A program made the position numbers and the translations under genes. Positions 18,466 to 26,885 of a DNA stretch of 64,000 nt are shown piece after piece. How positions within the stretch are numbered: position 1 is the stretch's first letter; every line of letters begins with the position of its first letter. Under the pieces are notes generated by a model. The model saw nothing but the letters and a program-made list of their open reading frames with translations, did no database searches and had not been told where the DNA came from. Location: contig NZ_JACHEM010000002.1 of the NCBI RefSeq assembly GCF_014207445.1, positions 372,001-436,000 on the forward strand, given 5' to 3'. This stretch comes from Streptomyces candidus. GTDB taxonomy: Bacteria > Actinomycetota > Actinomycetes > Streptomycetales > Streptomycetaceae.

Positions 18466-19590
18466 TTACAGCCAGTCGCGCCTCTTGAAAACGACGTACA
18501 GGCTGACGCACACCACCGCCATCAGCACGATCGCGAACGGGTACCCGAGCGTCCAGTGCAGCTCGGGCATGCTGTCGAAGTTCATGCCGTAGATGGTGCC
18601 GACGAGTGTGGGCGCGAAGAGGATGGCCGCCCAGGCGGAGATCTTCTTGATCTCCTCGTTCTGCTCGAAGCCGGCCACCGCCAGCGCGCGCATCTCCGCG
18701 TTCTGCTGCTGGGTGACCAGCGTGGCGTTGACGGTGAGGATGTCGGTCAGGGCCTGGCGGAAGCCGTCCACGCGTTCGCTGGTGTGCGTGACGTGGTCGG
18801 CGACGTCGCGCAGGTAGCGTTGGAGTTCCTCGTCCGTGCCGTACTTGGTGAAGCCCGCCATCAGGCCGTTCAGCATGCCGATCAGGGGCCGCGTCGCGCG
18901 CTGGAACTCCACCACCTCGCGGGAGAGTTCGTAGATGCGCCGCGACACCTCGGGGTCGCCGCGGAAGACTTCTGTCTCGATCTCGTCGATGTCGTTCTGC
19001 ACCCCGGACACGACAGGCGCGTACCCGTCGACCACCGCGTCGAGGATCGCGTACAGCACCGCCTCCGGGCCGAGGGCGAGCAGGTCAGGGCTCTCCTCCA
19101 TCCGGTGCCGCACGGCGGACAGGTCGGGGGCCGCGCCGTGCCGGACGGTGATGACGAAGTCGTGGCCGAGGAAGACGTGCAGTTCGCCGAAGTCGACCTC
19201 CTCCGGGGCGTCGAGGTAGCGGGCGGCGCGCAGGACGACGAAGAGCGTCTCGCCGTACCGCTCCAGCTTCGGCCGCTGGTGGGCTTCGAGCGCGTCCTCG
19301 ATGGACAGCGGGTGAAGGTCGAACTCCTCCGCCAGGGAGTGGAGTTCGTCCTCCGACGGGCGGTGCAGGCCGATCCAGGCCATGCCGTCGCGGTACTCGC
19401 GCAACTGGCGGAAGGTCTCGGCCAGGGAGTCCGGCGTCGAGACACGAATGCCGTCGCGGTAGAGCGCGGCGTTCACCACGCTCACGTGGTCGTGCGCCGT
19501 GCGCCGCGGTGGGGCCGGGGGAGCGGACGCCGGGGGAGGTGGCGGGGAAAGGGAGGGCTGCCTGCGCCATGTGCGCTTCTTCGCTGCCAT
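18466..19590 (-). CDS. corA: CorA-family magnesium/cobalt transporter
   Basis: This 374-residue protein ends in two transmembrane helices. The first is followed by the signature YGMNF (about residues 335-339), the selectivity motif of CorA Mg2+ channels. The large N-terminal cytoplasmic domain and long helices (about 75-300) match the family. It should form a pentameric inner-membrane channel. The first 35 residues are a basic, proline-rich extension (SPPPPPASAPPAPP) not typical of well-studied CorA. The start at ATG 19590 has GGAGG upstream at slightly long spacing. Confidence 0.92.
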   Translation of the reverse strand: MAAKKRTWRRQPSLSPPPPPASAPPAPPRRTAHDHVSVVNAALYRDGIRVSTPDSLAETFRQLREYRDGMAWIGLHRPSEDELHSLAEEFDLHPLSIEDALEAHQRPKLERYGETLFVVLRAARYLDAPEEVDFGELHVFLGHDFVITVRHGAAPDLSAVRHRMEESPDLLALGPEAVLYAILDAVVDGYAPVVSGVQNDIDEIETEVFRGDPEVSRRIYELSREVVEFQRATRPLIGMLNGLMAGFTKYGTDEELQRYLRDVADHVTHTSERVDGFRQALTDILTVNATLVTQQQNAEMRALAVAGFEQNEEIKKISAWAAILFAPTLVGTIYGMNFDSMPELHWTLGYPFAIVLMAVVCVSLYVVFKRRDWL

Positions 19591-19758
19591 CGGGTGTGGC
19601 CGCCTCCCTCGTCGCGTCCGTGCGTGGGCCTTCGTGCGTGTGCGCGCGTTCGCGCGCTCGTGCTTCCACGGCGGCGGATCACGAAGCAGGATATACGGGT
19701 CAAATCGCGCGGGCGCGGTGAACGGGCATCCGGGGTGGAGCAATGAGGGCCCAAGCTG

Positions 19759-19800
19759 TCCGCGAGTCGTCGTACCGTGCGCGGTACGACGACTCGCGGA
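19759..19800. repeat. Perfect 19-bp inverted repeat with 4-base loop
   Basis: Arms 19759-19777 and 19782-19800 are exactly complementary around TGCG. The element lies between divergent genes, so it is not an obvious terminator for either flanking gene. It abuts the coding remnant that follows. Confidence 0.9.
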
Positions 19801-19950
19801 GCAGTCGGCGAAGGGTGACACGGCCACCCTCACCATCGAGCCCTTCGCTCCGCTCGCCCGCGCCCAGCGCGCCGAAGCGAGCGAGGAGGGGCGCGGACGC
19901 TCGCCATCCTTCAGCTCGGCGGCCTGGCAGGTCGTGCGGTTCGGTGAGCT
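19799..19950 (+). pseudogene. Possible remnant of a winged-helix (AlkZ-like) protein C-terminus
   Basis: The frame through this stretch reads DTATLTIEPFAPLARAQ and continues into EEG, which to my memory resembles the C-terminal end of actinobacterial winged-helix DNA-binding (AlkZ-like) proteins. It then loses similarity. There is no start codon with a ribosome site, and the 19-bp inverted repeat sits where the rest of the gene would be. I read it as a decayed fragment. The identification rests on memory of the family and is uncertain. Confidence 0.3.
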
Positions 19951-20193
19951 CTTTCGGCACCAAGGGGCAGTAGCCGTACCCCAACGGGCGGGTGGAGAAA
20001 GGCACATGCCCGGACCGGCACGACAAGCCCGGCCGCCCGGTGGGAGGGTGCGGGTGCGGCTGTCCGCGTCTCCGGTGTGTGCGGCGGCGGGCCGCGGGCA
20101 GAGGCGGTCTTTCCGTGCCCGGTACGGGGTGGTGGGATCCCGGTGTCTGAAACAGGATGTCAGGACCACAGCCGGTACCAGGGAGAGTGCACG

Positions 20194-21735
20194 ATGCGGA
20201 CGCCCATGACCATCTCCGACTTCCTCGACCGCGCCGAACTGGGCTTCGCGGCGAGTCCGGGCATCGTCGACGAACCGAACCAGCCCGCCCCGCCCGTGCC
20301 CGTCTCCACATACGGACGCCTCGGCGACCGCGTCCGCGCCTGGCAGGCGGGCTTTGACGCACTCGGCATCGGGGAGGGCGAGCGGGTGGCCGTCGTCAGC
20401 CACAACTCGGCACGGCTTCTTGAGCTGTTGTTCGCGGTACCGATGAGCGGCCGGATCTGCGTTCCGATCAACTTCCGCCTCAAACCGGACGAGATCGACT
20501 ACATGGTGCAGCAGAGCGGCGCCTCCGTCCTCCTCGTCGACCCCGAACTCGACGACGCGCTCAGCGGCGTCAAGGCCCGCCACCGGTTCGTACTCGGCGA
20601 GCAGAGCGACCACGAGCTGATGCGGTACGGAGTCGAGCCGCGCCCCTGGTCGAATCCGGACGAGGACGCGACCGCGACGATCAACTACACCTCGGGCACC
20701 ACCGCCCGCCCCAAGGGCGTACAGCTCACCCACCGCAACATCTGGGTCAACGGGCTCACCTTCGGCCTGCACACCCGGGCGTGGGAGCGGGACGTCTACC
20801 TGCACACCCTGCCGATGTTCCACTGCAACGGCTGGGGGATGCCGTTCGTGATGGCCGGTCTCGGCGCCAAGCAGGTGGTACTGCGCAAGGTCGACGGCGC
20901 CGAGATCCTGCGCCGCGTCGACGAGCACGGCGTCACCCTGATGTGCGGCGCGCCCGCCGTCTGGAACGCGGTGCTGGACGCCGCCGCCGACTGGCGGGGC
21001 CCGGTGCCGGGCCGGGACCGGGTGCGGGTGGTCTGCGCGGGCGCCCCGCCGCCCACCCGGACGATCCAGCGGATGGACGAGGAGCTGGGGTGGGAGTTCA
21101 CCCAGATCTACGGCCTGACCGAGACCTCGCCGCTGCTCACCTACAACCGTGCCCAGCCCGCGGACGCGTCCCTGCCCGCCGAGGAGCGCGCCCGCAAACT
21201 GTCCCGGGCCGGCATCCCCGCGCTGGGCGTCAAGATCGGGATCGCGGACTCGGGCGAGGTGCTGGCCCGCTCCAACGTCGTCCTGGACGGGTACTGGGAG
21301 AAGCCGCAGGAGACGGCCGCTGCCCTGGAAGGGGGCTGGTTCCACACCGGCGACGGCGGCGCTCTCGACCCGGCCGACGGCCATCTGACGATCTCCGACC
21401 GCAAGAAGGACGTCATCATCACCGGTGGCGAGAACGTGTCCTCGATCGAGGTCGAGGACGTCATCTTCGGCCACCCCGCCGTCGCCGAGGTCGCCGTCAT
21501 CGGCGTCCCGCACCCCAAGTGGGGCGAGACCATCAAGGCGTTGGTCGTCCTGGCGGAGGGGGCGAGCGCCGACGAGGCGGACATCATCGCCCACTGCAAG
21601 GCACGCATCGCGGGTTACAAGTCGCCCACCACGGTCGAGTTCCGCCCCGTGATCCCGCGCACCGCCACCGGGAAGATCCAGAAGTTCAAGCTCCGCGAAC
21701 CGTACTGGAACGGCAGGACCCGCGAGGTCAACTGA
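20194..21735 (+). CDS. Acyl-CoA synthetase / AMP-dependent ligase
   Basis: This 513-residue adenylate-forming enzyme activates a carboxylic acid to its acyl-adenylate and then to the CoA thioester. Core motifs are present: P-loop YTSGTTARPKGV (about residues 166-177), YGLTETSP (about 305-312), the hinge region DRKKDVIITGGENVSS (about 400-415), and the catalytic lysine near the C-terminus in TGKIQKFKLR. The sequence looks like medium/long-chain fatty-acid or cinnamate-type ligases; the substrate is not determinable. ATG 20194 has GGGAG upstream. It appears monocistronic. Confidence 0.88.
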   Translation: MRTPMTISDFLDRAELGFAASPGIVDEPNQPAPPVPVSTYGRLGDRVRAWQAGFDALGIGEGERVAVVSHNSARLLELLFAVPMSGRICVPINFRLKPDEIDYMVQQSGASVLLVDPELDDALSGVKARHRFVLGEQSDHELMRYGVEPRPWSNPDEDATATINYTSGTTARPKGVQLTHRNIWVNGLTFGLHTRAWERDVYLHTLPMFHCNGWGMPFVMAGLGAKQVVLRKVDGAEILRRVDEHGVTLMCGAPAVWNAVLDAAADWRGPVPGRDRVRVVCAGAPPPTRTIQRMDEELGWEFTQIYGLTETSPLLTYNRAQPADASLPAEERARKLSRAGIPALGVKIGIADSGEVLARSNVVLDGYWEKPQETAAALEGGWFHTGDGGALDPADGHLTISDRKKDVIITGGENVSSIEVEDVIFGHPAVAEVAVIGVPHPKWGETIKALVVLAEGASADEADIIAHCKARIAGYKSPTTVEFRPVIPRTATGKIQKFKLREPYWNGRTREVN

Positions 21736-21773
21736 TCCAGTAGGCCGGACGCGGGCCGGGGCCCCGTACGCCG

Positions 21774-21802
21774 GGCGCGTGCCGTCGCGGGTGGCACGCG
21801 CC
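21774..21802 (+). terminator. Hairpin after the acyl-CoA synthetase gene
   Basis: A 10-bp perfect stem (21774-21783 with 21793-21802) lies 38 bp after the stop codon, between convergent genes. Confidence 0.5.
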
Positions 21803-21871
21803 TCTCGTCCGGGGCCCGCACGCGCCGCGGTCCGCGCCACGTCCGCGCGCGGCGCACACCGCGCCGGTCCT

Positions 21872-22324
21872 TCACGCGGCGCAGAATTCGTTTCCCTCCG
21901 GATCCCGCATGAGCCACCAGTGCCCGGCGGGGCCCTGGTCGACCTCGCGGACGCGTGACGCGCCCAGGCTCTCCAGCCTCGCCACCAGCTTGTCGAGGCC
22001 GCCGGATTCGCTGTGCACGTCGAGGTGGAGACGGTTCTTGCCGGCCTTGGGCTCGGGCACCTCCTGGAAGAGCAGCCGACGGCCGCCGCCCACGCCGCTC
22101 GTCGCGTCGAAGGGGTCCTCGGGGTGGCGGATCCCGGCGTAACCGCGGAAGGTCTTGCGGCCGTGATGCTCGACGACCGCCTCCTCGCCGAGACGGCCGG
22201 CGGCGAGCAGCTGTCCGATGAGCGGGCCGGGGTCCTCCACCTGGTACTCCAGGGCGGCGGCCCAGAAGTCCGCGAGGGCGGGGGCGTCGGTGCAGTCGAT
22301 GACGAGCTTCCAGTGCAAGGGCAT
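21872..22324 (-). CDS. VOC / glyoxalase-like domain protein
   Basis: This 150-residue protein has the paired beta-alpha-beta-beta-beta pattern of the vicinal oxygen chelate fold. It starts LVIDCTDAPALADFWAAAL and ends WWLMRDPEGNEFCAA, typical of the Glyoxalase_6-type small proteins common in Streptomyces. The possible metal or substrate positions include His in LHLDVHSE and Glu in EGNEF. The reaction is unknown. The ATG at 22324 begins the fold directly; upstream in-frame residues look non-native. Confidence 0.8.
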   Translation of the reverse strand: MPLHWKLVIDCTDAPALADFWAAALEYQVEDPGPLIGQLLAAGRLGEEAVVEHHGRKTFRGYAGIRHPEDPFDATSGVGGGRRLLFQEVPEPKAGKNRLHLDVHSESGGLDKLVARLESLGASRVREVDQGPAGHWWLMRDPEGNEFCAA

Positions 22325-22601
22325 GTGAACAGTCAAGTGGCGACGTGGAGGCGAACGCAAGCACCGGGGCGCCGGATCGGGCCCCGAGGAGGCGCGGCGG
22401 GCGGTGACCGGGGCGCACGTCGCCCAGCTCGCGATCAACGCCGAACGCCGCACCCTGCCCCGGGTGCGGCTGGTGCCGACCAACACCGGGCAACGGCGAC
22501 GCGTACGCGGGCGCTCCAGCCGTGACACGACCGGACCCGCGAGCCGGCCCCGGACCTGGTCCCACTTCCGGACGTGGCCGCCGGCTCGTTCCCGCCGCCC
22601 A

Positions 22602-23114
22602 CTAGGGAGCCGGCGACGCGGTGCGCCGCATGCACACCCGGGCCCAGCGGTCGAGACCCGCGGACGCCTCCTCCGCGACTATCCGCCGCAGCCCGTCGGT
22701 GAGTTCGGCGCCGGTGAGCGTACGGAAGCCGAGCCGCGCGTAGTACGGGGCGTTCCACGGCACCTCCGCGAAGGTGGTCAGGGTCAGGGCCGCGGCTCCG
22801 GACTCCCTCTGCAAGTGCTCGATGAGCGCGCGGCCCACGCCACGGCGGGCGGCGCGGGGGTGCACCGACACCTGGTCGATGTGCGCGCCGCCGTCCACCT
22901 GCTGCCAGATCAGGTATCCGTCCGGACGGCCGGTCCGCGTCCCGCTGAACACCCAAGCGCGACCCGCCAGTTGGTACGTACGGAGCAGATCGAGCGAAGG
23001 CGGGTCGTCGTCCGCGATCTCCGGCATGCCGAGCGCGCGGAACGGCTCGCCCGCCGCACGCTCGATGTCCTGGAGCAGGGGCAGTTCCTCGGCGGCGGCG
23101 CGGCGGATGGGCAT
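22602..23114 (-). CDS. GNAT family N-acetyltransferase
   Basis: This 170-residue protein shows the GNAT acetyl-CoA binding motif in VSVHPRAARRGVGRALIEHL (about residues 84-103) and the later YYARLGFR typical of motif B. The N-terminal IRRAAAEELPLLQDIE is the usual first strand and helix. The acceptor substrate cannot be inferred. It stands 51 bp upstream, in map order, of the stop of the zinc-ribbon/endonuclease-like gene on the same strand, so the two may be co-transcribed. Confidence 0.88.
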   Translation of the reverse strand: MPIRRAAAEELPLLQDIERAAGEPFRALGMPEIADDDPPSLDLLRTYQLAGRAWVFSGTRTGRPDGYLIWQQVDGGAHIDQVSVHPRAARRGVGRALIEHLQRESGAAALTLTTFAEVPWNAPYYARLGFRTLTGAELTDGLRRIVAEEASAGLDRWARVCMRRTASPAP

Positions 23115-23165
23115 GGGGGCATTCTCCCCCGGGCACCCGCCCTGCCGCTGCTCTCCGGCGAAGCG

Positions 23166-24032
23166 TCAGGCGCCGGTGCCGATCAGCTCGTCCGCGGCAC
23201 GGTTGGCGGGCTGCGGAGTGCCGGTGAGGTCCATGACGAACAGCGGCAGCCCGAGGTCCTCCGCGCGGGCCCGGGCCTCCGGCGCGTACCCGGTCAGCGA
23301 GAAGAACACGGACACGGCCGACGCGTTGAGCCCGTGCAACCACAGGCACTCCACGTCACGGAGGGTGGACGGCTCGGTACGCGGGTCCACCTGCGCGACC
23401 AGGCCGCGGGCGCGCAGGTCGATGCCGGAGGCCGGATGCTCGGGCGACTGGAAGATGTCCCGGAAGCCGAGCCACTTGAGGTACAGGGCGGCGGCGGTGA
23501 CGGCGTCACGGGCGGTACGGATGGTGAGCGGCCGGAAGGGAGGACGGGCGGGCGGGGTGCAGGAGGCGGTGGTGCCGGGGGAGCCCCGTCCGTCGGGGGA
23601 GGCCCCTTCGGGGGAGGCCTGGGCGTCGCGGCTGTGCGGGCTGCCGGAGCGGAGGGGACTGCGAGGGGCGCGGTGTCCCCCCGGTCCGCCGGGGCCCTCG
23701 TCGGCGGGGGAGAGCGCGGACGCGCCCGGTACGGACCCCGCGGGTTCCGTACCCCGCGCCGGCAGGGTCGGCGCGGGACGTACCGGGATGCGCAGCACCG
23801 CGCCGCAGCCGCAGCCCAGCTCCGGCTGCGGCCACTGGTCGTGGCGGCCGCAGGACGGGCAGCGGACCGTCACCCAGGAGTCCGTCCAGGTGCGGTGCGT
23901 GATCGGTTGCGGTGGTGCGCCGCGTAAGAGCGGCGGGGCGAGCGGAGCGCCGCACGCGCAGGGGAAGACGGGCGGTACGTACGTGTGAGCACGGCTGCAG
24001 GCCGGGCACCGCACCGGCACGCTGCTTCCCAT
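23166..24032 (-). CDS. Zinc-ribbon protein with restriction-endonuclease-like C-terminus
   Basis: This 288-residue protein has two N-terminal zinc-ribbon-like cysteine sets (CPAC with CACG, about residues 9-27; CPSC with CGCG, about 57-75). A disordered serine/proline-rich linker of about 70 residues follows, then a C-terminal domain (about 170-288). That domain has a helix with LGFRDIF, then GIDLRA...VAQVDP, spaced like the D...(E/Q)xK core of Mrr-type nuclease folds, though the terminal Lys is absent (QVD). It may be a degenerate or non-cleaving DNA-binding nuclease fold. The start at ATG 24032 has GGAGG 7 bases upstream. Confidence 0.65.
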   Translation of the reverse strand: MGSSVPVRCPACSRAHTYVPPVFPCACGAPLAPPLLRGAPPQPITHRTWTDSWVTVRCPSCGRHDQWPQPELGCGCGAVLRIPVRPAPTLPARGTEPAGSVPGASALSPADEGPGGPGGHRAPRSPLRSGSPHSRDAQASPEGASPDGRGSPGTTASCTPPARPPFRPLTIRTARDAVTAAALYLKWLGFRDIFQSPEHPASGIDLRARGLVAQVDPRTEPSTLRDVECLWLHGLNASAVSVFFSLTGYAPEARARAEDLGLPLFVMDLTGTPQPANRAADELIGTGA

Positions 24033-24233
24033 GGGGCGACCTCCGGCACTGGGTTCCGGTGCGACGGCACGGCAAGGGGCAGCCGGGCCGTGAACGCGTG
24101 AACGGCTGATGCGCTGTGTCATCCATGGTCACACCAACGGTGAACGCTTGGCAGCCACTTCGGCTCTTTTCTGTCCATGTCCCGAGACGGCCCGCCCCGA
24201 CCGCCGGGAGTGCTCGAACCATGGACGCCTCTC

Positions 24234-24262
24234 TTGACGCCGTCACCCTCGCATCCTATGTT
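24234..24262 (+). promoter_or_regulatory. gcl promoter
   Basis: TTGACG (24234-24239) and TATGTT (24257-24262) are separated by exactly 17 bases, a good vegetative promoter. The expected start of transcription falls near 24269, inside the first operator. Confidence 0.75.
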
Positions 24263-24264
24263 GC

Positions 24265-24300
24265 TTCCACATAGCAGAACAGTACTTCCGCATTATGGAA
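24265..24300 (+). promoter_or_regulatory. Tandem operator at gcl
   Basis: Two 15-bp sites, TTCC-N7-AGAA (24265-24279) and TTCC-N7-GGAA (24286-24300), have centres 21 bp apart, two helical turns. They sit just downstream of the -10, which suits repression. The same pair occurs at hyi and at malate synthase. The likely ligand is the IclR-family AllR-like regulator encoded at the right edge; that assignment is inference. Confidence 0.7.
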
Positions 24301-24322
24301 AACAAGCCTGCAGGAGTTCCCG

Positions 24323-26101
24323 ATGCCCCGTATGACCGCTGCCCGAGCAGCTGTTGAGATCCTCAAGCGCGAAGGCGTCAGCCACGCGTTCGGCGTGCCC
24401 GGCGCGGCGATCAACCCCTTCTACAAGGCCCTCGAAGCCGGTGGCGGGATCAAGCACACCCTCGCCCGGCACGTCGAAGGCGCCTCGCACATGGCCGAGG
24501 GCTACACCCGTACGCAGCCCGGCAACATCGGCGTCTGCATCGGTACGTCAGGACCGGCCGGCACCGACATGATCACCGGTCTCTACTCCGCGATCGGCGA
24601 CTCGATCCCGATCCTGTGCATCACCGGCCAGGCGCCGACCGCGGTGATCCACAAGGAGGACTTCCAGGCCGTCGACATCTCCTCGATCGCCAAGCCGGTC
24701 ACCAAGAAGGCGACCACCGTGCTGGAGGCCGCACAGGTTCCGGGCGTCTTCCAGGAGGCGTTCCACCTGATGCGCTCCGGCCGCCCCGGCCCGGTCCTCA
24801 TCGACCTGCCGATCGACGTGCAGCTCACCGAGATCGAGTTCGACCCGGAGACGTACGAGCCGCTGCCGGTCTACAAGCCGGCCGCGACCCGCAAGCAGAT
24901 CGAGAAGGCCCTCTCGATGCTGAACGAGTCGCAGCGCCCGCTGATCGTCGCGGGCGGCGGCGTCATCAACGCCGACGCCTCCGAGCTGCTGGTGGAGTTC
25001 GCCGAGCTGACGGGCACGCCCGTGGTTCCCACCCTCATGGGCTGGGGAATCCTCGGCGACGACCACGAGCTGAACGCCGGCATGGTCGGCCTCCAGACCT
25101 CGCACCGCTACGGCAACGCGAACTTCCTGGAGTCCGACTTCGTCCTCGGCATCGGCAACCGCTGGGCCAACCGTCACACCGGCGGCCTGGACGTCTACAC
25201 CAAGGGGCGGAAGTTCGTCCACGTCGACGTCGAGCCGACCCAGATCGGCAAGATCTTCGCGCCGGACTTCGGCATCCCCTCCGACGCGAAGGCGGCCCTG
25301 ACGCTGTTCGTGGAGGTCGCGCGCGAGCTGAAGGCGGCCGGCAAGCTGCCCGACCGCAGCGAGTGGGCCGCGTCCACCCAGGAGCGCAAGGCCACCCTCC
25401 AGCGGCGCACGCACTTCGACAACGTGCCGATGAAGCCGCAGCGCGTGTACGAGGAGATGAACCGCGCGTTCGGCCCGGAGACCCGGTACGTGACCACGAT
25501 CGGCCTCTCGCAGATCGCGGGCGCGCAGATGCTGCACGTCTACCGGCCCCGGCACTGGATCAACTGCGGCCAGGCCGGCCCGCTCGGCTGGACCATCCCG
25601 GCGGCGCTCGGCGTCGCCACGGCCGATCCCGAGACGCCGGTGGTCGCCCTGTCCGGCGACTACGACTTCCAGTTCATGCTGGAGGAGCTGGCGGTCGGTG
25701 CGCAGCACCAGATCCCGTACGTGCACGTCCTGGTGAACAACGCGTACCTGGGCCTGATCCGCCAGGCGCAGCGCAACCTGGACATCAACTTCCAGGTCAA
25801 CCTGGAGTTCGAGAACATCAACTCGCCCGAACTCGGTGTGTACGGCGTCGACCACGTCAAGGTCGCCGAGGGTCTGGGCTGCAAGGCGATCCGGGTGACC
25901 GAGCCGGACCAGCTGCTGCCCGCCTTCGAGGAGGCGAAGAAGCTGGCCGCGGAGTTCCGGGTGCCGGTGGTCGTGGAAGCGATCCTGGAGCGGGTCACCA
26001 ACATCTCGATGGGCGCCGAGATCGACGCCATCAACGAGTTCGAGGAGCTGGCCACGGAGGCGGGGCACGCGCCGACGGCGGTGCGGGCGCTGAAGGTCTG
26101 A
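24323..26101 (+). CDS. gcl: Glyoxylate carboligase
   Basis: This 592-residue ThDP- and FAD-binding enzyme joins two glyoxylates into tartronate semialdehyde with release of CO2. The sequence from [13 protein letters not shown] to LCITGQAP is nearly that of E. coli Gcl. It has Val at position 51 (RHVEG), where almost all other ThDP enzymes have the cofactor-activating Glu, a diagnostic feature of this enzyme. The ThDP/Mg site is [12 protein letters not shown]...NNAYLGLI. It starts with ATG after GGAG. GlxR and Hyi, which act on its product, are encoded 2.5-6 kb away on the opposite strand. Confidence 0.97.
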   Translation: MPRMTAARAAVEILKREGVSHAFGVPGAAINPFYKALEAGGGIKHTLARHVEGASHMAEGYTRTQPGNIGVCIGTSGPAGTDMITGLYSAIGDSIPILCITGQAPTAVIHKEDFQAVDISSIAKPVTKKATTVLEAAQVPGVFQEAFHLMRSGRPGPVLIDLPIDVQLTEIEFDPETYEPLPVYKPAATRKQIEKALSMLNESQRPLIVAGGGVINADASELLVEFAELTGTPVVPTLMGWGILGDDHELNAGMVGLQTSHRYGNANFLESDFVLGIGNRWANRHTGGLDVYTKGRKFVHVDVEPTQIGKIFAPDFGIPSDAKAALTLFVEVARELKAAGKLPDRSEWAASTQERKATLQRRTHFDNVPMKPQRVYEEMNRAFGPETRYVTTIGLSQIAGAQMLHVYRPRHWINCGQAGPLGWTIPAALGVATADPETPVVALSGDYDFQFMLEELAVGAQHQIPYVHVLVNNAYLGLIRQAQRNLDINFQVNLEFENINSPELGVYGVDHVKVAEGLGCKAIRVTEPDQLLPAFEEAKKLAAEFRVPVVVEAILERVTNISMGAEIDAINEFEELATEAGHAPTAVRALKV

Positions 26102-26136
26102 CGTCAGGACGTTGAATTCGCCCGGCGGGGCGAGTG

Positions 26137-26174
26137 AAGGGGCCGGTATCGCCGAGAGGCGGTGCCGGCCCCTT
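26137..26174 (+). terminator. gcl terminator
   Basis: A 17-bp stem (26137-26153 with 26158-26174, two G-U pairs in RNA) capped by GAGA is followed by CTTGG. It starts 36 bp after the gcl stop. Confidence 0.85.
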
Positions 26175-26199
26175 CTTGGCGTGTGCGGGGGGATGCTCT

Positions 26200-26560
26200 G
26201 GGTCCCCGTCGGGCCCCAGCACGCTTCCCTCCTACGGGTGGCGGGGCGGCGTGGGGCGGGGGCGGCGTGGGGTGCCGTACGCGGGGCGGCGTGGGGCGGG
26301 GGTGCGGGTACGGCTGTGGCGGGGCGTACGGCGGGACGGTGCACCTCCGGTGGGGGGCCGCCCCCTTGCCCGCCCGTTCCGCCCCCCGGGGGGCGGCCCC
26401 GCCGCCCAAGGGGGCTGGGCTACAAGGGTGGGGGAGGGGCGGGCGGTCCCGCCGCTCAAGGGGCTGCGGTTGTGGGGGCCAGGGTGCGCGGCCCCGCCGC
26501 CCAAGTGGGCTGGGCTACGGGGGTGGGGGAGGGTGGGCGGATCCGACGGCCACAGGGGCT
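26200..26560 (+). repeat. Dispersed GC-rich repeat, copy A
   Basis: This copy lies between convergent gcl and katA. The core (about 26339-26423) runs from GTGCACCTCCGG through GCCGCCCAAGGGGGCT to CTAC. Partial units with the GCCGCYCAAG motif follow near 26450 and 26496. The same core, inverted, occurs at 55506-55583 and about 63420-63493. I see no convincing gene in 26102-26885 apart from this repeat and hairpins. Confidence 0.8.
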
Positions 26561-26613
26561 CGCGTGGGACCCGTACGCGCACCTCCGCACCACGCACGTC
26601 CCCGTACAACGCA

Positions 26614-26654
26614 AAGGGCGTGGCACACGGAGGAGTTCCGGGTGCCACGCCCTT
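26614..26654. terminator. Hairpin between gcl and katA
   Basis: A perfect 12-bp stem (26614-26625 with 26643-26654) has a 17-base loop. It may terminate catalase transcription, though it lies 230 bp past the catalase stop. Confidence 0.45.
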
Positions 26655-26885
26655 GCAGGGAGGGAGGAGAGGTGCGAATGAGGCCGCGGTGGCGGCGATG
26701 AGCTGCCGGACCCACCTTCTCTCAGGCAAGAAAGAAGGCCCGGTCAACCTTGACCACCGCACTGGCTCGCACGCCACCGCGGGCCTCGTTCGTGTCCGCG
26801 TCGACGGCCACCCCTCATTCGGGCCGCCGGCACGGACAGCGGCGAGTCCCTGACCTCCCGTCAGGAACCCCCCGCAGTCTGTGGG

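Larger units (their letters stand above)
19591..20193. other. corA-acyl-CoA synthetase divergent intergenic region
   Basis: These 603 bases contain no intact gene. They hold a strong hairpin (19759-19800) and a probable coding remnant (about 19799-19950), described separately. The remainder should include the promoters of the two divergent genes, but I could not assign convincing -35/-10 pairs. Confidence 0.5.

Noticed and set aside
22325..22601. Possible coding fragment between VOC and GNAT genes
   Set aside because: A plus-strand frame reads through but shows no start with a ribosome site and no recognisable motif; nothing else is supported there.
26110..26880. Possible genes in several frames between gcl and katA
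   Set aside because: Translations are low-complexity Gly/Arg/Pro sequence generated by the repeat, without ribosome sites or normal third-base bias.
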